Made by a program: the position numbers and the translations under genes
Notes under the pieces: generated by a model
Told to the model about the DNA's origin: nothing
Seen by the model: the letters and a program-made list of their open reading frames with translations, nothing else
The model's database searches: none
NCBI RefSeq assembly: GCF_017792385.1
Contig: NZ_CP051230.1
Span: 2,170,001-2,234,000 of the forward strand
Reading direction: 5' to 3'
DNA length: 64,000 nucleotides
Source: Hyphomonas sp.
Lineage (GTDB): Bacteria > Pseudomonadota > Alphaproteobacteria > Caulobacterales > Hyphomonadaceae
Part shown: positions 53,930 through 64,000 of the stretch, one piece after another
How positions within the stretch are numbered: position 1 is the first letter of the stretch
Layout: the number at the start of each line of letters is the position of its first letter

Positions 53930-54449
53930 AGTGGCACATGGTGCCACTGCTTATTATCTTGCCCTCCCGGATTCGCTGTCCACCACCATCCAGACTTACG
54001 CCGCCTTTTGCCGCAATATGCTGGAAAACCCAATACTCGCGATATTGCCACCGCCTACTCAAATCGCTGGATTCAGGGTCCGTGTCGCCTGTTTTGCGCC
54101 CGGTCAAGGGCGCGTGGAACACGCGCCGCGAAGCGGGCAAAGCCCCTTGACCGGGCGCAAAACCGGCAAGGAAAATCACCATGGCCCAAGTGGCATTTCA
54201 TGCCATTGGGCCTGAAGGAAAAAATACACCGAATCAGACGCTTTTCTTGGATTTTCCGGGGGCTTGCCCCGTCTCTATTTGTGGTTACCAAGGGTCTATG
54301 ACGCCATCAGATTTCATACGAAAATGGGAAAAGTCCGAGCTGAAGGAAAGCGCAGCGGCGCAATCTCATTTCGTTGATCTTTGCCACCTCGCCCGCTCCA
54401 ATCGAAATCTCGAAAAGCGCATACGAAACAAGGGCTTAAGCCCTGTTTC
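53930..54449. repeat. cluster of inverted repeats upstream of the second integrase
   Basis: Five inverted repeats lie within 520 bases: AGTGGCAC/GTGCCACT at 53930-53948; GTTTTGCGCCCGGTCAAGGG at 54091-54110 with its exact complement at 54144-54163; a nested GGCGCGTG/CACGCGCC at 54109-54127; GGCCCAAGTGGCAT/ATGCCATTGGGCC at 54183-54212; and a near-perfect palindrome around AGGGCTTAAGCCCT at 54425-54449. The motif ACAAGGGCTTAAG also occurs at 53919. No gene is called in 53703-54528 apart from the methyltransferase stub. Confidence 0.7.
54298..54393 (+). pseudogene. N-terminal stub of an MmeI-type DNA methyltransferase/restriction enzyme
   Basis: The translation MTPSDFIRKWEKSELKESAA followed by AQSHFVDLCHLA matches the N-terminus of MmeI-like class I DNA methyltransferases, whose usual opening is MTPxxFIxKWxxxELKERSAAQEHFxDLCxLL. 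After about 32 residues the likeness stops, and a palindrome and the integrase start follow. The rest of the gene (normally some 900 residues) is absent, so this is a remnant of a restriction-modification gene cut off by integration or deletion. Confidence 0.7.
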
Positions 54450-54528
54450 GACCGCTCCGAATTTCACCCGGCCCGCATTTTGCGTAACTTTCCGTGCATC
54501 AAAAAGCACACAAGGAAAGTCCCCGGCG

Positions 54529-55905
54529 ATGCGTGAAGAGGACAGATACCTCCAGAAACGCGGCAGGAAATGGCACTATGTGCGCCGCGTGCCGACACGG
54601 CTGCGCCATCTTGACGGGCGCCATACGATCCGCGTGACCCTGCGCACCAATTCCCTCGAAATCGCGCGCGAGCGCCGCAACGCCCAGGAAGCGGTCGATG
54701 ACCAGTACTGGGCAACCCTGCTCGACCTTTATGCCCGTCCCGAGATTGTCGACACGCGCAAGCTCGAATTCGCCGAGCGGCGCTACAAGGCCGCAAGGGC
54801 GCGCGCCTCGGCAAGGGGCCTGTCCTATATCCCGGCAGACGAGCTTGCCATCACCTATGGCCTTGATGACATTATCGAGCGCATCCGGGCCTTCGAACAG
54901 GTCGACAAGGGTGACACCACGCCCCGCGTGAAGACTGAAGCCGAAGGCCTCCTTGGCGGTGCGCCGCGACCCTCGCCAAAACTGTCGGAAGTCTTCGAAA
55001 TCTATTGCGAGAAGATCGCCTTCAGCGAACTCCTCGCCAAATCCGCCAACCAGAAGCGGCTCTGGCTCAAGACCAAGCAGCGCCCCATCGGCTATTTCAT
55101 TGAGGTTGTCGGCGACAAGCCGGTCACCAAGATCACCCGCGACGATGCGCTGAAATTCTATCACTGGTGGGGCGAGCGGCTGAAACCGAAAAAGGGCGGC
55201 AAGGCGCTGCAGGCCAATACGGCCAATCGCGATATCGGCAATCTGCGCAAGCTCCTGACCGAGTATTTCAAACATATCGGCGAGGAGTCCCGCCAGAACC
55301 CGTTCCGCAACCTCTCCTTCAAGGAAACCGTGAAGGCCGAAGTGCCGCCATTCGAGACCGACTGGGTGCGCCAGAAGATCCTCGTCCCGGATGCCCTGAA
55401 AGGCATCAAGGACCAGGCCCGCCTCATCGTCTACGCGCTCATTGAAACTGGCTGCCGCCCGAGCGAGATCGCGAACCTGCGCGAGGATGATATCTGCCTC
55501 GACACGGACGCACCCTATATCCGCATCCGCCCGCGCCGGGGCCGCGAGATCAAGACCAACGCCTCGATCCGAGATATCCCTCTGGTGGGCGTCTCACTTG
55601 AAGCGATGAAGCGCGCGCCGAAGGGCTTCCCGCACTACCGCGACCGCAGCGACCTTCTCTCGCAATCCCTGATGACCACTTTCCGCAATCGCGGCCTGTT
55701 CCCGACGGAGAACCACGTCATCTACTCGTTCCGCCATTCCTTCGAGAAGCGCATGCTGGAAGCGGGCCTTGATTATGGCCTGCGCTGCCTCCTCATGGGC
55801 CACGCCACAAGCCGCCCCGCCTATGGCGACGGCGGCTCAATGGCCTACCGACGGGACGAGCTTCTCAAGATTGCGCATCCCGTGCCGGAGGGGTTGTTCG
55901 GGTAG
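54529..55905 (+). CDS. tyrosine recombinase/integrase with DUF6538-like N-terminus
   Basis: A 458-residue integrase, unrelated in its N-terminus to the tRNA-Leu integrase. It opens with DRYLQKRGRKWHYVRRVPTRL (DUF6538-like), a long helical linker, and a core-binding domain (about 160-270). Catalytic motifs: ETGCRPSEIANLREDD (Arg), YSFRHSFEKRMLEAG (H-x-x-R region), LLMGHATSRPAYGDG (His) and a Tyr in YGDGGSMAYRRDE. The ATG at 54529 follows AAGGAAAG; the open frame runs 116 codons further upstream, but that part is the methyltransferase stub and palindromes. Confidence 0.88.
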   Translation: MREEDRYLQKRGRKWHYVRRVPTRLRHLDGRHTIRVTLRTNSLEIARERRNAQEAVDDQYWATLLDLYARPEIVDTRKLEFAERRYKAARARASARGLSYIPADELAITYGLDDIIERIRAFEQVDKGDTTPRVKTEAEGLLGGAPRPSPKLSEVFEIYCEKIAFSELLAKSANQKRLWLKTKQRPIGYFIEVVGDKPVTKITRDDALKFYHWWGERLKPKKGGKALQANTANRDIGNLRKLLTEYFKHIGEESRQNPFRNLSFKETVKAEVPPFETDWVRQKILVPDALKGIKDQARLIVYALIETGCRPSEIANLREDDICLDTDAPYIRIRPRRGREIKTNASIRDIPLVGVSLEAMKRAPKGFPHYRDRSDLLSQSLMTTFRNRGLFPTENHVIYSFRHSFEKRMLEAGLDYGLRCLLMGHATSRPAYGDGGSMAYRRDELLKIAHPVPEGLFG

Positions 55906-56057
55906 ACACGCGGCCAAGTCAGTGCGTTTTAACATGGCCTCGGCCCGTTCCTGCCGTTCGCAGCATCTAAGGCGTCCGGCAATTTTTTGCTGGAAGCGGA
56001 CCGATGTGCACGCACAGCTATTGTCGGCTTCAGACTACTTTCTGATCGCTCAAGAGA

Positions 56058-56628
56058 GGCGCTGTTGCATAAATCGCTGTCGGATTCACGTTGTGAATTC
56101 AGTGTGTTAGCCATTGAGGCATGAGCGCACCTCCTCGAACGAGGTGCAAGACGACGAACTGGCCCTCCTATAACGCCGCATTGAAGCGTCGCGGGTCGCT
56201 GATGATCTGGAGCGGCCCGGACATGTCCAAGGAGGCGAAGCCTTTCGGCAAACGGGCGCGACAGGCCGGCCTGACGATCAAGGTGGTGTTCGGTCTCGCC
56301 CTGCGTCAGACAACTGGCTTTGTCGAAAGCCTCCTGACCCTGATCGGGCTGGACTGGTCCGTGCCGGATTTCAGTACGCTGTGCCGTCGCCAGCAGTCGC
56401 TGGCTGTTATCATCGACGAAGCCGGGTGGAGACGAAAATGAACTGTGTCAAACGACTGGGGCAGAGCCTCATGGCGAGACCCTTTGAGCGTCAGGTTGTC
56501 GAGATGCATGTGCGCATCGCGGTCCTTAACCGCTTCACCGCTATCGGAACACCGATCACGATGCCCGTGGCCGAATTGCGCCCGGGGTCGGGACAATCCG
56601 TTCAGAGCCGGATTTGTGCAACAGCGCC
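56058..56628. mobile_element. internally deleted IS5-family (IS427-like) element
   Basis: Terminal inverted repeats GGCGCTGTTGCATAAATC (56058-56075) and its complement at 56611-56628 match in 17 of 18 bases. Between them are only the first and last parts of a transposase. The full element of this type is over 800 bp, so about 300 bp are missing. No target duplication is seen. It cannot move by itself but could be mobilised by an intact relative. Confidence 0.8.
56121..56606 (+). pseudogene. IS5-family transposase, internally deleted
   Basis: The N-terminal part, with KTTNWPSYNAALKRRGSLMI and LRQTTGFVESLLTLIGLDWS, is typical for IS5-group transposases common in Rhodobacterales and relatives. 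It breaks off after RRQQSLAV at about 56410. In another frame the C-terminal part follows at once, YHRRSRVETKMNCVKRLGQS and RPFERQVVEMHVRIAVLNR. The whole catalytic DDE centre, except the final region, has been lost by a deletion that also shifted the frame. Confidence 0.85.
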
Positions 56629-56808
56629 CCGCGACTCTGCGCGCCTGTAATGAATGATGCAGTTTACGGCGGACGGAGCGGGCGGGATAGAGACCTTATC
56701 TACTACTTAAAAAAAAATAGGTGCAGTGGACTTCAGGCCTCTTTAACCGTGCAGAGCGATATGGGCCTTATCCGGTGGCTTTGCCGTGAGCGTGTAGAGG
56801 ATATTATT

Positions 56809-59800
56809 ATGCTGTTAAGAAAGCAGATTTTGGCATTTGCTGTTTCGATTGGACTGGCAGGTATGGCCAGCGCTGCCGATCTGGCCGTTTCTCGCTTTCA
56901 GGTTGTGAGTCCGACAGGTGACATATATCGCGGCGCGGATGTCACCTTTGAGGTCGACCTCGACAATAATGATCTGACCCCAGTTTCGGACGCGCAATTG
57001 CAGGTCGATGTCCCTGCAACCATGGTCGTTCAGCCCGCCAATGTCCCGGCGGGGTGTAGCGCCTCTGGCTTCACCGCGCCTCAAACCCTCACCTGTTCAC
57101 TGCCGACCCTGACCCGCGATGCTGCCAATCCCGATCTCACCTTTACGTTCATTGCCACAGCCGAGACCGCAAATGCCCTGACCGGCACAGTCACGATTTC
57201 CAGCCCGACCAATACCGACCCGAACCCTGGCAATGACAGCCTCTCCGTCACGCCAACCGTAGGCTCGGGCGCCGATCTTGCCATGGTGCTCAGCGCGTCA
57301 ACAAACTCGCTGCCGGCCGGTGGACGGTTCAGTTATGTCGGGACCGTCACAAATAATGGACCCGACAGCGTTAATGCAGCAGAAGTTGTTTTCTCGCTGC
57401 CGCCAAGCGCTGACTTTGGATATGTTTCCTCCACAGGCAGCAATTGGAGCTGTGTCCAGTCGGGCGGCGGATCACAGACGGTGACCTGTGCCTATTCTGG
57501 CCCGGCAATCGCCTCAGGCGCCGGCTTCCCGGCTATTACTTTGACCGGGGATGCCGATATTCCAGCTGGCACGCTGTCGGCGCTGGCCGATGTTACCGTG
57601 ACGCAGATTGGTCTGGGCGATCCTGACCTCAATAATAATACCGATGGCCCAGAGGTCGTCACCATCACGCCGGGAACGGATTTGCAGGCGCGGATCATCA
57701 TCGCCTCGTCCTTCATCACCGGTGAGACCGGAACATTCACCCTGCGCATCAACAATAACGGGCCGACCAGTATTGCTGGCGGGGCGCAGATTGTGCACGT
57801 CCTGTCGCCCAATCTTGGCCTGAACGGGCCTTTGCCTGCTGGCTGTAGTGAGGCCCCGGTCGGTACGATCACCTGTACCGCAGGTGCGATCAATACCGGC
57901 GCGCTGGAGAATTTTGTCATTCCGATCGCGGCGCTGAGCGATACAGGCGGCAATCAGGTCATCTCCGCGACCGTGACCCCGCCTGCAGGTCTCTCCGACC
58001 CGGTTCCGGGCAATGATACCGGCAATGATACGTTCCGGATTGATGATCCTGCCGCCGATGTCTTCATGCAAAGCAAGACCAAGACGCCGAACCCCGTCCA
58101 GGCCGGTCAGAACATGACATCGACCATCCGGATCGAGAATAATGGCCCCTCCATTGTAAATTGGTCGCCGGCCAATCCGATTGTGATCACCGATGACCTT
58201 GGCCCAAACGAAACCTATGTTTCGACGATCACGACGGGCTGGACCTGTGTAACGGGCGCGTCACCCGATGCCGGCTATGTCACGCGCGTCACCTGTACGA
58301 CCACCGATAGCGGCTCGATTGCCGTGGATGCGCGCAAGACACTGCAGATCGTGACCCAGGCCGGGTCTGGGGCGGATGTCGATATTACGAATAATGCCTG
58401 TGTGGATGTTTCCGGGCTGAGCGTGGCGGACCCCAATACGGGCAATAACTGCCTGTCGCGGACCTCACGTGCGACGACCGAAGAGGCCAATTTAGCGCTT
58501 GTGGCTGAGGTCAGCCTCAGCAGCTCAGGTGGCTTCTCGCCGGCTGTTACTGTCCCTGACGCAACCGGATCGCACTTCATTCGCCTGACCGTCAGCAACG
58601 CCGCAGGCAGCGATACCGCCAGAACTGTCGATGTGCGCACGTTCAATCTCGGCAACTGGATGAACACCACGGTCAATTTCAATGGCGGCAGCGTGAACCA
58701 TGCCACGTCCGTCAGCGTGTTTTCCGCCGATGCCGGGATCACCTGTCCGACGCTCGCGACGGTGAATGATGACCTGCTCTGCCGGGTGACAAATCTTGTG
58801 GCCGGTGAAACCCGGACCATCATCCTGCAGGTGGACCGCCCGATCCTGGAGGGTCTGCGCACAACCGCCTTTTCGATCACCTCACCTGATACGATCGAGA
58901 CCAATACCAGCGACAATAATGACTCCGTCAGCGTAACGGCCGAAGCCAATGCTGACCTGATCGTCGATGACAAGCGCGTCAGCCCGAACCCGCCGCAGTC
59001 TGGCGGCACAGCGACCTATCTGGTCGACATCAAGAATATTGGCCCGAATGCCGGCAGCGCCGTTGCAACCGCTGATTTTATCGATCCGGCGCGGTTCGAG
59101 GTTCTGAATGTGACCACAACTGCCCCGGGAGGCGTGTGTGACTATGGCACGACTACGCCTGACACCGCGACCTGTACGATTGGAACCATGACCCGCGGTC
59201 AAAGCTATCAGATGGCGATCACGGTGCGCCCGCGCTTCCCGTTTGCCGGCGCCGTCAATCCGGGTGATTTCCCTGTTTCGCACACCAATACGGCGACGGT
59301 CACAACGACGACGCTGGAGACCAATTCAGCCAATAATAGCCGTCCTTTGACCCATGATGTCGGCGCACCGAGCCTCGACATGCGCGTGACCAATGCTGAG
59401 CCGTCCGGATTTGCCGAACCGGCCATTTATGGCAGCACGCTTTTGTATGAGATCAATACGCGCAATGGCGGCCTGACGCAGGGCTCCTCAGTTACCACCA
59501 CCGTCTCCCCCAACCCGCAAGCGGGCTATGAAATGGCCTATAATGCGGGGGCCTCGACGGTTCCGGCTGGCGTGTCATGCAGCCAGGCGAGCAATACCGA
59601 TCCGGTGATCTGTACCTATCCGAATATGAGCAATGGCGACAATCAGACCGTTATCCTGGCGTTCACCATTGTGGATGCGGGCGGCGGGGCGCCGGTCTCC
59701 TCCATCACCTTTGGCACGACGGCTGTTGTGACTTCAGACCAGCAGGCCTTTGACACGCCAACCGCCAACAACACTGCCGCGCAGACGACGACCGTTATTC

Positions 59801-62800
59801 CGTCAACCGATCTTGAAGTCGTGTCCAAGACACGGATTTTCCCGGCGCCCCCAACCCCGATCAATATTGCCGAGCCGGTCACCTATGACATTGTGTTCCG
59901 CAACAATGGCGTTTCGGCGACCACACAGGTGCGCATCACCGATACGCTGCCGACGGGTTTTGTTCGAACGGCGACCCCGGTCGTGTTCACGCCTAGCGGG
60001 AGCGCGACCGTCTCCGGCTCGACCTGCTCAACCGGAAATTCGGTTCTGTGTGTCGTGGACGGCTTCTTTCCGGCCAATGGCGATACCGTCACCATGCGGA
60101 TTGAAGCGGCGGCGACTTTCCCCTTCTCCGGAAATGTCAACGACCCGATCGTCAACCTGGCCACGATTGCGGTCGGACAGACGGCGGGCGGCAATCCGAT
60201 CTCTATAGACGAGGTTCCGGGCAATAACGCCCAGTCGACAAGTGACGGCACCTTGCGGGTCAGCTCGATCAGTGGCCGGGTCTATTCCGATAATGATATG
60301 GGCGACAGCTTTACCGCTGGCGAGGGCATCGGCTCAGTTACGCTGACCCTCACCGGGACCGATCTCTACGGCAATACGATCAATACAACCGTTCAGACCG
60401 CCGCTGATGGCAGCTACAGCTTTGCCGATCTGCCGCCGTCCAATGGCGCAGGCTACACGATCACTGAAACCCAGCCAGCCAACCATGTGGACTATCGCGA
60501 GACGGCCGGATCGGCTGGCGGGACGGTGGATAATTCCGCCTTTGGCACTGGCGCGGCCTTCAATGCCATCAGCGCGGTTGTGCTGGCCGAAGGTGTCGAT
60601 GAGACCGGATATGAGTTTGCCAATTATCGGTTCTCCTCGATCAGCGGCTCGATCTATTCCGATGCCAACAATAATGGCACGCTGGATGGCGGCGACGCCG
60701 GTATTGGCAGCGGCTATGCGGCAACCCCGCATCTTAGCCTGACCGGTACCGATTTTGCCGGGAATCCGGTCAATCTGACGACGAGTGTGAACGGCTCTGG
60801 CGTGTACAGTTTTGACGGTCTGGCCCCGTCTGATGGCACCGGCTACACCGTGACCCAGCTGCAGGAGCCGAGCGGATTTTATGACGGCCAGGAAGAGAAT
60901 GGCAGCGGAGTTATTCTGCCCAGCTCTGTCGATGGCAGCGAGCAGATCCTGTCCGGTGTCGTCCTGCCGGCAACGGTCTATGGCAACCGCAATTTCGGAC
61001 AGGTCGCTGTCTCCTCCTTTGCTGGCCTGATCTATGTCGATACAAATGGTGATGGAACCCGTCAGGGCGGTGAGACCGGGACTTTCCCTGGAGCCACCAT
61101 CCAACTGACCGGTACTGATGATCTTGGTCGGTCGATCTCCTGTACGGCGACCAGCGCCGCCGATGGCAGCTATGGCTTCCCGGTCGCGGCGTGTCCGCAG
61201 CTGCGCCCCGGCACCTATCAGATCCGCCTGACCGCAACCCCGGATCGCAGTCAGACCGGCTCAACCGTGGGAACTGCAGGCGGCACACAAGGTGCCAGCG
61301 CAACCCCAGGCTATACTAGCCATTTTGTCTCTTCAATCACACTTGGCGCTGGCACTGATGCCACCGATTATCTGTTTGGTGTCACCGACAATGCGATCAT
61401 TGCGAACAATAATGACTTCACGGCCAGCCCGATTGTTGGCGCGGATGGCGGCGTGACGGCAAGTGTCTTCCCCAATGATACGATTAATGGCCTGACCTTT
61501 GCCGACGCAGCGGTTGTCCCGAGCGTCACCAATACGGGCGGACTGACGGGCGTCTCGATCAATGCCGATGGGACGCTGAGCGTTCCGGCCGGCACCCCGG
61601 CTGGCCCGTACACAGTGACTTATCAGATCTGTGAGACGGTCAATCCGACCAATTGCGACACCGCCACCGTTGATCTTGTTGTCACGGCCGCAGCGATTGT
61701 TGCCAATGACAATGACTTTACATCAACCCCCGTTACCGGATCGACTGGCGGCGCAACGCCCAGCGTCTTCCCGGATGACCGGCTGAATGGTGCGGTCTTT
61801 GCCGACAGTGCTGTCACGCCGTCACTCACTTCGGATGGCGGCCTGACCGGGGTCAGCATCAACCCTGACGGAACGCTGTCTGTACCAGCAGCGACCCCGG
61901 CTGGAACCTATACGGTGGGCTATCAGATCTGTGAGGTCCTGAACCCGGCCAATTGTGACCCGGCGACGGCTACCGTGGTTGTTGGCGCGTCTGCGATCAC
62001 CGCCAATGACGATGACTTCACGGCCAGCCCGATCAATGGCGCGGATGGCGGCACCACAGCCAGTGTCTTCCCGGATGACCGGTTGAACGGCGCGGTCTTT
62101 GCCAATGGCGATGTCACCTCGTCAATCACTGCCGATGGCGGCCTGACCGGTGTCAGCATCAACGCGGACGGCACGCTGACTGTCCCAGCAGCGACCCCGG
62201 CTGGAACCTATAGCGTCGGCTATCAGATCTGTGAGGTTCTGAACCCGGCCAATTGTGACCCGGCCACAGCGACGGTTGTGATCAACCCGCCGGCCATTGT
62301 CGCCAATGACAATGACTTTACGTCCAGCCCGATCAATGGCGCGGATGGCGGTGCGACGGCGAGTGTTTATCCCGATGACACCCTTAATGGTTCGGCCTTT
62401 GCCGATACAGCGGTCACCCCGTCAATCACTGCCGATGGCGGCCTGACCGGTGCCAGCATCAACCCGGACGGCACGCTGTCGGTTCCTGCGGCAACGCCAG
62501 CGGGCACCTATACTGTGGGCTATCAAATCTGTGAGGTTCTGAACCCGGCCAATTGTGACCCGGCAACCGCGACGGTTGTGATCAGCGCGGCAACCATTGA
62601 TGCCAATGACAATAATTTCGCCAGCACACCGATCAACGGCTTTGACGGCGGCACAACGCCGAGCGTCTTCCCGGATGATCGCTTGAATGGCGCTGTCTTT
62701 GCCGATGCTGACGTTACGCCGACCCTTGTTTCGGACGGCGGCCTGACCGGGGTCAGCATTAACCCCGATGGAACGCTGTCTGTACCAGCGGCGACCCCGG

Positions 62801-64000
62801 CTGGAACCTACACCGTCGGCTATCAGATCTGTGAGGTTCTGAACCCGGCCAATTGTGACCCGGCAATTGCAACCATTGTTGTCAATCCGCCAAACATTCT
62901 TGGTGTCAGTGACGACTTTACCTCAACCCCGATTGTCGGCGCATTGGGTGGAAACACGCCAAACGCCTTCCCGAATGATCTGTTGAACGGCGCGCCGTTT
63001 GCACCGGGTGCGGTGACGGCAACCATCCTGAGCGACGGGGGGGCTGACCGGGGTTGGTATCAACCCTGATGGCACGCTGACTGTGCCGGCCGGAACACCG
63101 GCGGGACCCTATTCGGTCAATTACGAGATCTGTGAGGTCTTGAACCCGACCAATTGTGACACTTCAGCCGATGTCGCCCTCCTCATTACCGCTTCTGTGA
63201 TCGAGGCCAATGATGATGATTTCACCCCCGGCCCGATCAATGGCGCGGATGGTGGAAGCACGGCATCTGTCCTGGCGGATGACACGCTGAACGGCGTTGT
63301 CCTGACCCCAGCGGATATTACACTGACGACGGTTTCGGGCGATAGCGAGCTGACGCTTGATCCGGTCAGCGGAGTGATCAGTGTTGCGCCGGGGACGCCA
63401 GCGGGAACGTATACGCTGACCTACCAGATCTGCGAAAACCTCAACCCGGCCAATTGCGATAGTGCTCTTGCAACAGTTGTGGTGACGCCTCCGGCCATTG
63501 TCGCCAATGACAATGACTTTACGTCCAGCCCGATCAATGGCGCGGATGGCGGTGCGACGGCGAGTGTTTATCCCGATGACACCCTTAATGGTTCGGCCTT
63601 TGCCGATACAGCGGTCACCCCGTCAATCACTGCCGATGGCGGCCTGACCGGTGCCAGCATCAACCCGGACGGCACGCTGTCGGTTCCTGCGGCAACGCCA
63701 GCGGGCACCTATACTGTGGGCTATCAAATCTGTGAGGTTCTGAACCCGGCCAATTGTGACCCGGCAACCGCGACGGTTGTGATCAACCCGCCTGCCATTG
63801 TCGCCAATGATGACGATTTCACCCCTGCCCCGATCAATGGCGCGGAGGGTGGAAGCACGGCGTCTGTCCTGGTGGATGACACGCTGAACGGCGTTGTCCT
63901 GACCCCAGCGGATATTACACTGACGACGGTTTCAGGCGATAGCGAGCTGACGCTTGATCCGGTCAACGGTGTGATCAGTGTTGCGCCAGGGACGCCAGCG
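56809..64000 (+). CDS. giant secreted DUF11/SdrD-B-like repeat protein, frameshifted and running off the window
   Basis: The start is the ATG at 56809 behind AGAGG. A signal peptide (MLLRKQILAFAVSIGLAGMA-SA) leads to about eight DUF11-like domains of 110-160 residues (recognisable openings such as ADLAMVLSASTNSLPAGGRF and TDLEVVSKTRIFPAPPTPIN). Three SdrD-B-like domains follow (SSISGRVYSDNDMGD, SSISGSIYSDANNNG, SSFAGLIYVDTNGDG), then tandem repeats of exactly 100 residues from 61393 on, each with a Cys pair in YQICEVLNPANCD. At 63037-63043 a run of seven G shifts the frame and gives a stop at 63067-63069; with six G the frame is open to the window end. Likely a surface adhesin or matrix protein. 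The C-terminus and secretion signal are not in the window. Confidence 0.85.
61393..64000 (+). repeat. tandem 300-bp repeat array (100-residue units)
   Basis: Units start at 61393, 61693, 61993, 62293, 62593 and 62893, exactly 300 bp apart, then at 63194, 63494 and 63794 (partial) after a one-base shift caused by the extra G. Unit 4 and unit 8 are identical over 295 bases (62290-62584 and 63491-63785). Units 7 and 9 are also nearly identical to each other and differ in their middle from the rest, so the array has a higher-order pattern. Confidence 0.92.

Noticed and set aside
58275..59009. 244-codon minus-strand frame inside the repeat protein
   Set aside because: Antisense shadow rich in Ser/Thr/Val; the plus strand has continuous DUF11-like domains.
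61393..64000. CRISPR array
   Set aside because: The 300-bp repeats are coding, contiguous and without spacers.
46603..64000. right-hand attachment repeat of the tRNA-Leu island
   Set aside because: No second copy of the tRNA-Leu 3' end was found by eye; the border is probably beyond the window or the repeat is short.

Overview
The window is a high-GC alphaproteobacterial chromosome segment, most likely Hyphomonadaceae or a close Caulobacterales/Maricaulales relative. The evidence is a MucR-type zinc-finger regulator, a PAS_5-type protein behind a promoter dense in GANTC (CcrM) sites, a DnaA-C-terminal-like HTH protein next to a DUF6456-like protein, a DUF1491 protein and a PleC/DivJ-style histidine kinase. 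No taxonomic search could be run, so the genus is not claimed.

Positions 1-46.7 kb are mostly core genome. They start with the end of an Mrp-type cation/proton antiporter operon (two subunit D homologues around a small membrane protein), then mucR and a PAS_5 gene. A complete IS1595-family element (4863-7293, 8-bp target duplication) carries three passenger genes as well as its transposase. Next come the DnaA-like/DUF6456 pair, sufE, a VOC/LysR divergon lying between two identical 39-bp terminators, and a histidine kinase with DUF1491. After these are prfC, an Uup-like ABC-F ATPase, a secreted repeat protein with a peptidoglycan-binding domain, rsuA-rsmC, a bifunctional PBP, a Baeyer-Villiger-type monooxygenase, an acyl-CoA dehydrogenase and an MFS carrier. 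The rest of this part holds yraN-rsmI opposite an LpoA-like lipoprotein, dnaJ, topoisomerase IB, arsC, a thiolase, an uncharacterised membrane/vWA-like pair, a two-domain retropepsin, a PEP-carboxylase homologue with degenerate catalytic motifs, rlmB, tRNA-Tyr, tRNA-Gly, and a run of small secreted cysteine-containing proteins.

From tRNA-Leu(CAG) at 46.6 kb to the end the window is accessory DNA. A P4-type integrase adjoins the tRNA. It is followed by an IetA/IetS pair (AAA+ ATPase plus subtilisin-like protease, an architecture reported as the anti-phage system IetAS) with visibly lower GC than the core. An AlpA-like regulator, a secreted protein and a ribbon-helix-helix protein follow; the AlpA-like and RHH genes share a 31-bp upstream element. 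Then come a palindrome-rich stretch with the N-terminal stub of an MmeI-type DNA methyltransferase, a second, unrelated tyrosine integrase, and an internally deleted IS5-type element. The region ends in a giant secreted DUF11/SdrD-B-like protein with exact 100-residue repeats, broken by an extra G in a G7 tract and running off the window. The reading is a defence-and-surface island assembled in layers at a tRNA gene.

No CRISPR array or rRNA was seen. The strongest leads for something little described are the IS1595 cargo, the tandem secreted proteins, the membrane/vWA-like pair, the PEPC-like pseudoenzyme candidate and the repeat protein with its G tract.
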